Assembly: GCF_047314965.1 (NCBI RefSeq)
Contig: NZ_JBLBVK010000051.1
Span: forward strand, 62,001 to 126,000
Direction of reading: 5' to 3'
Source: JAVJUV01 sp047314965
GTDB taxonomy: Bacteria; Pseudomonadota; Alphaproteobacteria; Rhodobacterales; Rhodobacteraceae
Length of the DNA: 64,000 nt
Shown here: in pieces, positions 59,097-64,000 of the stretch
Layout: every line of letters begins with the position of its first letter
Numbering within the stretch: the first letter of the stretch is position 1
The notes under the pieces: model-generated
What the model was told of the DNA's origin: nothing
What the model saw: the letters and a program-made list of their open reading frames with translations, nothing else
Database searches by the model: none
Translations under genes and position numbers: made by a program

Positions 59097-60200
59097 ATGG
59101 CCACTCTGTCGATCTCGCGCCGCCTGCGCCGGACCCCGTTTTCGGACGGCGTCGAAGCCGCGGGCGTCAAGGGCTATACCGTTTACAATCACATGCTTCT
59201 GCCGACCGTCTTCCGGAGCGTCGAGGAGGACTATCATCACCTCAAGAACGCCGTTCAGGTGTGGGATGTCGCCTGCGAGCGGCAGGTAGAACTGCGCGGG
59301 CCGGATGCTGGGCGGCTGATGCAGATGCTGACGCCGCGCGACCTGAGGGGGATGCTGCCCGGTCAGTGCTACTACGTGCCCATCGTGGACGAGACCGGAG
59401 GCATGCTGAACGATCCGGTCGCGGTCAAGCTGGCGGATGACCGCTGGTGGATATCGATTGCGGACTCCGATCTTCTGTACTGGATCAAGGGCATAGCGAA
59501 CGGCTGGCGGCTGGACGTGCTGATCGACGAGCCGGACGTGTCGCCGCTGGCGATCCAGGGGCCGAAGTCGGACGACCTGATGGCACGGGTCTTTGGCGAC
59601 GGGGTGCGCGATATCCGGTTCTTCCGCTACGGGATCTTCGATTTCCAGGGTCGCGATCTGGTCATTGCCCGTTCGGGCTATTCCAAGCAGGGCGGTTTCG
59701 AGATCTACGTCGAGGGCGGCGATATCGGGATGCCGCTCTGGAACGCCCTGTTCGAGGCCGGGCGCGATCTGGATGTCCAAGCGGGATGTCCCAACCTGAT
59801 CGAGCGGATCGAGGGCGGGCTCTTGAGCTATGGCAACGACATGACCGACGACAACACGCCGCACGAATGCGGGCTGGGCCGGTTCTGCAACACGCAGACA
59901 GCGATCGGCTGCATCGGCCGCGACGCGCTGCTGCGGGTGGCGAAGGAAGGCCCGGTTCAACAGATTCGGGCCATCGCAATCGAGGGAGATCGGGTGCCGC
60001 CCTGCGACCGGTGGTGGCCGGTGACGTCGCGGGGCAAGACGGTGGGGCGCGTCAGTTCCGCTGCATGGTCGCCGGACTTCGGGACGAACGTGGCGATCGG
60101 CATGGTGCGGATGACCCATTGGGACGAGGGCACCGAGGTGGATATCGAGTTGCCTGACGGGACGCGACGGGCCATCGTGCACGAGAAATTCTGGACCTGA
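59097..60200 (+). CDS. dmdA: dimethylsulfoniopropionate demethylase
   Basis: A 367-residue GcvT-family aminomethyltransferase. The start ATLSISRRLRRTPFSDGVEA, YTVYNHMLLPTVFRSVEEDY and VQVWDVACERQVEL match marine DmdA, which moves a methyl group of DMSP to tetrahydrofolate and yields methylmercaptopropionate. SGYSKQGGFEIYVEGGDIGM and LLSYGNDM continue the match. ATG 59097 follows AAAGGGA. It is followed 23 bases later by a DmdD-like crotonase. Close GcvT homologues with other substrates exist, so the call needs an alignment. Confidence 0.85.
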   Translation: MATLSISRRLRRTPFSDGVEAAGVKGYTVYNHMLLPTVFRSVEEDYHHLKNAVQVWDVACERQVELRGPDAGRLMQMLTPRDLRGMLPGQCYYVPIVDETGGMLNDPVAVKLADDRWWISIADSDLLYWIKGIANGWRLDVLIDEPDVSPLAIQGPKSDDLMARVFGDGVRDIRFFRYGIFDFQGRDLVIARSGYSKQGGFEIYVEGGDIGMPLWNALFEAGRDLDVQAGCPNLIERIEGGLLSYGNDMTDDNTPHECGLGRFCNTQTAIGCIGRDALLRVAKEGPVQQIRAIAIEGDRVPPCDRWWPVTSRGKTVGRVSSAAWSPDFGTNVAIGMVRMTHWDEGTEVDIELPDGTRRAIVHEKFWT

Positions 60201-60223
60201 GACCGTAACGGAGTGCTTGCCTG

Positions 60224-61030
60224 ATGACGACCCGCGATTTCAACCGCTTCGAGACACTTGCCGTCGCCGAGGAGGAAGATGGGGTCTTGATCGTCACCCT
60301 GAACCGTCCCGAGAAACGCAACGCGCTGAACGCGGCCGGTGTCGAGGAACTGGTGGACCTGTTCTCGAACGCGCATCGCAACGGGGCGCGGGCCATCGTT
60401 CTGGCGGGGGCCGGCAACCATTTCTGCGCAGGGCTCGATCTTGTCGAGCATCACGAGGCCGACCGCTCGCCGGCCGAGTTCTGGCAATTGTGCCTGCGCT
60501 GGCACGAGGCCTTCAACAAGATGGAATATGGCGGCGTGCCGGTGATTGCGGCCCTGCATGGCGCGGTTGTGGGCGGAGGGCTGGAACTGGCCAGCGCGGC
60601 GCACATCCGCGTGGCCGACCAGACGACCTATTTCGCCCTGCCCGAGGGTCAGCGCGGGATTTTCACCGGCGGGGGTGCGACGATCCGGGTCGCCGACCTG
60701 GTGGGAAAGGCGCGGATGATCGACATGATGCTGACGGGGCGGGTCTACCAGGGGCAGCAAGCCATCGACATCGGGCTGGCGCAGTACCTTGTCGAAGGCT
60801 CCAGCATGGACAAGGCCAAGGAACTGGCGCGGCACGCGGCGGCGAACCTGCCGCTGACGAACTTCGCCATCTGCTCGGCGATCAGCCATATGCAGAACAT
60901 GTCGGGTCTGGACGCGGCCTATGCCGAGGCCGTGGTGGCCGGCGTGGTCAACACGCAGCCCGCCGCGCGGGAACGCCTGGAGGCCTTCGCCAACAAGACC
61001 GCCGCACGGATCCGTCCCAACAAAGAGTAG
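60224..61030 (+). CDS. enoyl-CoA hydratase family protein, DmdD-like
   Basis: A 268-residue crotonase. The oxyanion-hole segments are HFCAGLDL and GAVVGGGLELASAAHIR. The acidic residues lie in GGGLELA and ALPEGQRGIFTGGG, the latter segment resembling DmdD, which hydrates methylthioacryloyl-CoA in DMSP breakdown. It directly follows dmdA, which supports this role. General enoyl-CoA hydratase activity is the alternative. dmdB and dmdC are not in this window. Confidence 0.87.
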   Translation: MTTRDFNRFETLAVAEEEDGVLIVTLNRPEKRNALNAAGVEELVDLFSNAHRNGARAIVLAGAGNHFCAGLDLVEHHEADRSPAEFWQLCLRWHEAFNKMEYGGVPVIAALHGAVVGGGLELASAAHIRVADQTTYFALPEGQRGIFTGGGATIRVADLVGKARMIDMMLTGRVYQGQQAIDIGLAQYLVEGSSMDKAKELARHAAANLPLTNFAICSAISHMQNMSGLDAAYAEAVVAGVVNTQPAARERLEAFANKTAARIRPNKE

Positions 61031-61115
61031 CTTTCCGGGTACGCATTTCGGCAATGCGCCGCCCGGCTGCCACAGCTGATGGACAGATGCCTTTCCGCAT
61101 GATTGCGTTCGCGAC

Positions 61116-61676
61116 ATGCAGCGCAGCCATACGCCATATGTCCTGACCGGGTTTCTGATCCTTCTGACGGCCAGCTGGCTTTTGTGGATCGGGCGGGTTC
61201 CGATCTGCACCTGCGGCACCATAAAGCTGTGGCACGGCGAGACCATGTCGAGCGAGAACAGTCAGCACATCGCCGACTGGTACACGCCCAGCCACATCAT
61301 CCACGGTCTTCTGTTCTATGCCGGTCTCTGGCTGGTCGCCCGGCGTGTACCCGTGGGCTGGCGGCTTGCCATTGCGACGACCATCGAGTGTGTCTGGGAG
61401 ATCATCGAGAACTCGGAAGCGATCATCGAGCGCTATCGGTCAGTGACGATCAGCCTGGATTACTTTGGCGACAGCGTTCTGAACTCGGTAATGGATGTGC
61501 TGGCCATGTTGCTTGGGTTCTGGCTGGCGCGGGTGCTGCCGGTTTGGGCCAGCATCGCTCTGGCCCTGGCCTTCGAGATCGGCACGGGCATCGTGATCCG
61601 GGACGGGCTGGCGCTGAACGTGCTGATGCTGCTCTGGCCGCTGGAAAGCGTGATGGAGTGGCAGTCGGGCGTCTAG
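61116..61676 (+). CDS. UPF0314/DUF2585 membrane protein
   Basis: A 186-residue inner-membrane protein with about five hydrophobic segments. ICTCGTIKLWHGE, NSQHIADWYTPSHIIHG and ECVWEIIENSEAIIERYR are the family's conserved loops; His and Cys residues there could bind a metal. Function unknown. It lies 85 bases downstream of the crotonase gene. Confidence 0.9.
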   Translation: MQRSHTPYVLTGFLILLTASWLLWIGRVPICTCGTIKLWHGETMSSENSQHIADWYTPSHIIHGLLFYAGLWLVARRVPVGWRLAIATTIECVWEIIENSEAIIERYRSVTISLDYFGDSVLNSVMDVLAMLLGFWLARVLPVWASIALALAFEIGTGIVIRDGLALNVLMLLWPLESVMEWQSGV

Positions 61677-61706
61677 GCCAGACGCCGGAAGCCGTCTGGT
61701 CGATGG

Positions 61707-62273
61707 CTAGACGCCGATCATCCGCGCCCAGTCATCGACACTGTCCCCGCTCGACATCCTGTCGTTCACCAATCCGTCGACCATGAAGCTCGGCGAGACA
61801 TGGATCCCGTTCTGCCGTGCGTAGCGGGTGTGCTGCTTGACGATCCGATCAAGGCCCGCGATCCGAAACCTGTCGGCCAGATCGATGCCGCTTGCCGCTT
61901 CCATCCTCGCGATCAGCTGGTTGGGAGAGGTATCGAGGTTCGGACCCGAGCAATGATCCTCGAACTCGAACTCCTCGCGTGCGGCGAACACGGCTGCCAG
62001 CACTTTCCTTGCGGCTTCCTTCCCTTCCGGCGCGGTCGAAGCAGCGATGACAGAGCGGGTCACGATACCTGAAAAAAGGTGCCACGGCTGCGAATGAAGC
62101 CAGATGCGGACGGTGATCCTGTCTCGGCCAGCGCGATCCAGAAGATTGTCCAGTTTTCCGAATGCGATCTTGGAGAACGGGCAAGTGGGTTCCAGAAAGA
62201 CTTCGAACAGACTTGGTCCGTGCCCCCAGATCAAAGGATCAGCATGCCACTCACTTTTTGTGTCCACAGTCAT
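61707..62273 (-). CDS. DsbA-like thioredoxin-fold protein with one active-site cysteine
   Basis: A 188-residue protein without a signal peptide. FEVFLEPTCPFSKIAFGKLD holds a single cysteine where DsbA has CxxC (here CPFS), and GIHVSPSFMVDG is the cis-proline loop. DPLIWGHGPSLFEVF at the start recalls 2-hydroxychromene isomerase/FrnE-like proteins. It may be a thiol transferase or an atypical oxidoreductase. ATG 62273 is chosen over a start 30 bases upstream. Confidence 0.75.
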   Translation of the reverse strand: MTVDTKSEWHADPLIWGHGPSLFEVFLEPTCPFSKIAFGKLDNLLDRAGRDRITVRIWLHSQPWHLFSGIVTRSVIAASTAPEGKEAARKVLAAVFAAREEFEFEDHCSGPNLDTSPNQLIARMEAASGIDLADRFRIAGLDRIVKQHTRYARQNGIHVSPSFMVDGLVNDRMSSGDSVDDWARMIGV

Positions 62274-62490
62274 TTCACGTCCTATCCAAGGTCGCCGAGC
62301 CACACTGAGCGCAGCAGACCCGCGTTTTTTGGCCGTCAGAGAATCTCTCTCAAATCAAAGCAATGAACGCCCGGTTTGACCACCTGCTTTTTCGGCGAAA
62401 CCGGTCTTCCTTAACCCGGGGCACGCCGTTCCGTGCGCCATCGCCCGACTGCTCGCGGGTGCCTGTTCCGGCTCCCGGGCGCCTTGCATT

Positions 62491-62571
62491 CTATTTCTTC
62501 CGGTTCTGCAGCCAGCGGAACAGGATGAACAGGACGACAAGGACGACGATCCAGAAAATGAGGTCGCTCAT
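62491..62571 (-). CDS. 26-residue single-span membrane peptide
   Basis: ATG 62571 is preceded by GGAG at good spacing. The product is MSDLIFWIVVLVVLFILF followed by RWLQNRKK: one transmembrane helix with a basic C-terminal end, which suggests the N-terminus faces outside. It is too short for usual gene finders. It reads in the same direction as the 62686-63069 gene, downstream of a hairpin. Function unknown. Confidence 0.55.
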   Translation of the reverse strand: MSDLIFWIVVLVVLFILFRWLQNRKK

Positions 62572-62624
62572 GGGGTCTCCGCGTTTGCCTGCCGGCGTAC
62601 CTAGCCATGGTCCGGCGGCTTGAC

Positions 62625-62662
62625 GAGAATAAAGCGATAACGCCGGGACGGATGTCCCGGCG
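62625..62662 (-). terminator. hairpin downstream of the HAHLNL membrane protein gene
   Basis: CGCCGGGAC (62641-62649) pairs perfectly with GTCCCGGCG (62654-62662). On the minus strand it is followed by TTATCGCTTTATTC, a weak T-rich tail. It lies 24 bases after the stop of the 62686-63069 gene. Confidence 0.55.
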
Positions 62663-62685
62663 CGTTGCGCTTTTGCCGGACGCCT

Positions 62686-63069
62686 CTAGGCGGGCTGACT
62701 TGCGCCGAAGCCGTGGCGCAGGACCGAGAAGAGAAAGATCAGGATCGACAGGATCGTCAAAACCGATCCGATCTTGGCCAGCGCCTCACCCTGCCCTGTC
62801 ACGGCCATCACGATGCCCGGCACCATGGCAACGAGGCCGGCCAGTGCAATCGCGTAATGCACCTTCGGAAGCGTGCCCCGCGCCGCCTGCGGGGTCATCG
62901 CGTAGTAGATGCCGAAGAGCGCCATCGTCGTCCACCCGACGAGGTTGAGATGGGCGTGGGCCGCCGACAGGCTGTGGTCGCCGCTTGCGGACATCTGGAT
63001 GCCCCATCCCATGCCGAGGGTGACGGCAAGGGTGGCGGTTGCGAAGAAGGCGAATGCGATACCTTTCAT
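62686..63069 (-). CDS. small four-helix membrane protein with HAHLNLVG motif
   Basis: A 127-residue inner-membrane protein related to the one at 25062-25439. Both share a first helix ending G(W/I)GIxM, a loop SASGDHS or GASGKHD, then AHAHLNLVG at the start of helix two. AAGGAGG precedes ATG 63069, making this the start. The paired His suggests haem or metal binding as in NnrS and haem-copper oxidase-like families, which is inference. The cupin gene lies 26 bases upstream in the same direction. Confidence 0.8.
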   Translation of the reverse strand: MKGIAFAFFATATLAVTLGMGWGIQMSASGDHSLSAAHAHLNLVGWTTMALFGIYYAMTPQAARGTLPKVHYAIALAGLVAMVPGIVMAVTGQGEALAKIGSVLTILSILIFLFSVLRHGFGASQPA

Positions 63070-63095
63070 GGGATGGTCCTCCTTGGTTTCCGGTG

Positions 63096-63533
63096 TCAAA
63101 GCGGCGGGCCGGTGAAGCGCAGGTTGTGGCGCGCGGCGATCTCGACGATCTGGGCCATATCTGCGGGGATCGCGTAACCGCCTTCAGCCATTTCTGTGAA
63201 AAAGGCGTCGAACCCGCCCGGCGTGAGAATGACGAGGTGGCGGCAGGGATGATCGGAAATCACGCGAAACGTATGCTCGGCTCCGCGCGGGATAAAGGCG
63301 GTTTCGCCGGGCCCGCGGGTGAAGCTTTCGCCCTCCATCCAAAGCTCGACTTCGCCCGAGAGGATGATGAAGGTTTCATCCTCCGCGTCGTGGACATGGC
63401 GGGGTGGGCCGCTACGGGGTGGCGAGACGCTATCGAAGATCGACATCGCGCCCCCGGTTTCGGACGCATCGAGGATCGTGCGATAGGTGGTACCGTTCCA
63501 GTGCAGCGTTTCGCGGCTGAGAGTATCCTTCAT
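63096..63533 (-). CDS. cupin domain-containing protein
   Basis: A 145-residue single-domain cupin. Metal-binding motif 1 is PPRHVHDAEDETFIILSGEVE (two His, Glu) and motif 2 is GETAFIPRGAEHTFRV (His). ATG 63533 has GGAAAGG upstream; a start at 63662 would run into the LysR promoter. It is divergent from the LysR-type gene, which probably controls it. Likely a dioxygenase or isomerase-like enzyme, substrate unknown. Confidence 0.87.
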   Translation of the reverse strand: MKDTLSRETLHWNGTTYRTILDASETGGAMSIFDSVSPPRSGPPRHVHDAEDETFIILSGEVELWMEGESFTRGPGETAFIPRGAEHTFRVISDHPCRHLVILTPGGFDAFFTEMAEGGYAIPADMAQIVEIAARHNLRFTGPPL

Positions 63534-63671
63534 CGGGCAAACCTTTCCTGTTTGGCCAGAGCCGTTCTTTCCTTTAGTTTCAGTTTGTTGTGACCTTCCG
63601 GACGCGTTTGGAACCTGCCATGGATAATTGAATTTGTTAAATCGATTGATTGTATTATTCATATTGACAGA
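63534..63671. promoter_or_regulatory. divergent cupin/lysR promoter region
   Basis: 138 bases, AT-rich in the half near lysR (about 63620-63671, with TTAAATCGATTGATTG). Such divergent gaps normally hold the LysR-type T-N11-A site, but I cannot single one out. Confidence 0.45.
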
Positions 63672-64000
63672 ATGAATTTACAAAGCTTCGACCTGAACCT
63701 GCTCCGCGTGCTGGACGCGCTTCTCGAAGAAGGCTCGACGGTGCGCGCCGGGCAGCGGATCGGCTTGTCGCAGCCAGCCGTTTCGTCGGCGCTTGGCCGG
63801 CTGCGCGGGGCGCTTGGCGATCCCCTGTTCATCCGAAGCGGCAGCGGGCTGGAGCCTACCGACTTCGCGCGCAGGATCGCGCCCGATGTTCGCGCGCTTC
63901 TGGAGAAGATCGAACAGACCCTGACCGTACCGAACTTCGATCCCGCCCTGTCGAGGGACGTGTTCCGGCTTTCGGGCACCGACTTCTTTGCGGAACTGAT
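63672..64000 (+). CDS. LysR-family transcriptional regulator, partial
   Basis: The first 109 codons are in the window; the gene runs off the right edge. The helix-turn-helix lies in residues 18-45 (EEGSTVRAGQRIGLSQPAVSSALGRLR), followed by LGDPLFIRSGSGLEPT as in NodD/LinR-type LysR proteins. It is divergent from the cupin gene. The ATG is preceded by TTGACAG, with no strong ribosome-binding site. Confidence 0.9.
   Translation, partial: MNLQSFDLNLLRVLDALLEEGSTVRAGQRIGLSQPAVSSALGRLRGALGDPLFIRSGSGLEPTDFARRIAPDVRALLEKIEQTLTVPNFDPALSRDVFRLSGTDFFAEL

Noticed and set aside
58836..60182. Open frame of 448 codons on the minus strand
   Set aside because: It is antisense to dmdA; its composition (Asp/His/Arg-rich, no hydrophobic core) is that of a shadow frame.
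1..64000. CRISPR arrays, toxin-antitoxin pairs, phage defence islands, prophage
   Set aside because: I looked for regularly spaced repeats, Cas, restriction and toxin motifs and phage genes and saw none; the only mobile DNA is the IS6 relic.

Overview
The window is chromosomal DNA of an alphaproteobacterium, almost certainly a marine member of the Rhodobacterales (Roseobacter group). Three observations support this: a dmdA-type DMSP demethylase next to a DmdD-like crotonase; protein sequences of leuCD, serABC, dapDE and inositol catabolism that look typical of Rhodobacteraceae; and many small conserved proteins of that group (DUF2794, UPF0314, an IalB-like protein, DUF167). Genes are dense, often overlap by ATGA or TAATG, and are mostly housekeeping. 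No prophage, CRISPR array or plasmid functions were seen.

Layout. 1-9995: leuC-leuD with downstream membrane and endonuclease/phosphatase genes, apt, a Tat-type thiol-disulfide protein, mtnP, a structured RNA candidate, DUF2794, an NlpC/P60 hydrolase and an M17 aminopeptidase. 10102-12072: a beta carbonic anhydrase, SbtA bicarbonate transporter and PII-like SbtB, a compact bicarbonate-handling operon. 12073-13910: two small genes, one preceded by four helically phased 11-bp repeats, then asd. 14200-23176: a myo-inositol catabolism cluster (iolJ-like aldolase, iolB, iolC, iolD on minus; iolG, iolE, second Gfo/Idh on plus) with a LacI-type regulator. Two near-identical palindromes, one in the iolD/iolG divergent promoter and one upstream of lacI, tie the regulator to the cluster. 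23181-24587: decayed DNA with a frameshifted, truncated IS6-family transposase beside tRNA-Ser(GCT).

25062-34823: a small HAHLNLLG membrane protein, ychF, a DEAD-box helicase, trpA, Acr3, a class II histone deacetylase-like protein, nitroreductase, EI24, rppH. 35243-38395: an orphan DnaE2/ImuC without imuA/imuB and apparently without its C-terminal OB region. 38517-44680: membrane protein, surface lipoprotein, tag, lytic transglycosylase, rnr. 44900-48959: a minus-strand lysine/peptidoglycan-precursor run (dapD, dapE) with HAD, GNAT and DUF2064 genes. 49023-54152: threonine dehydratase-like, LOG, GlsB, rlmN, IalB-like, asparaginase. 54156-57981: serB divergent from serC-serA. 58115-64000: phosphatase, dmdA and crotonase, UPF0314, DsbA-like protein, a 26-residue membrane peptide, a second HAHLNLxG membrane protein, cupin, and the start of a LysR gene.

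The least explained signals are: the phased repeats with their small transcription unit (12073-12637); phased repeats upstream of rnr; the multi-hairpin RNA at 6678-6800; the LacI-iol circuit; the CA-SbtA-SbtB operon in an apparently non-autotrophic lineage; the paired HAHLNLxG membrane proteins; and the eroded dnaE2 locus. All calls come from reading the sequence; no database search was run.
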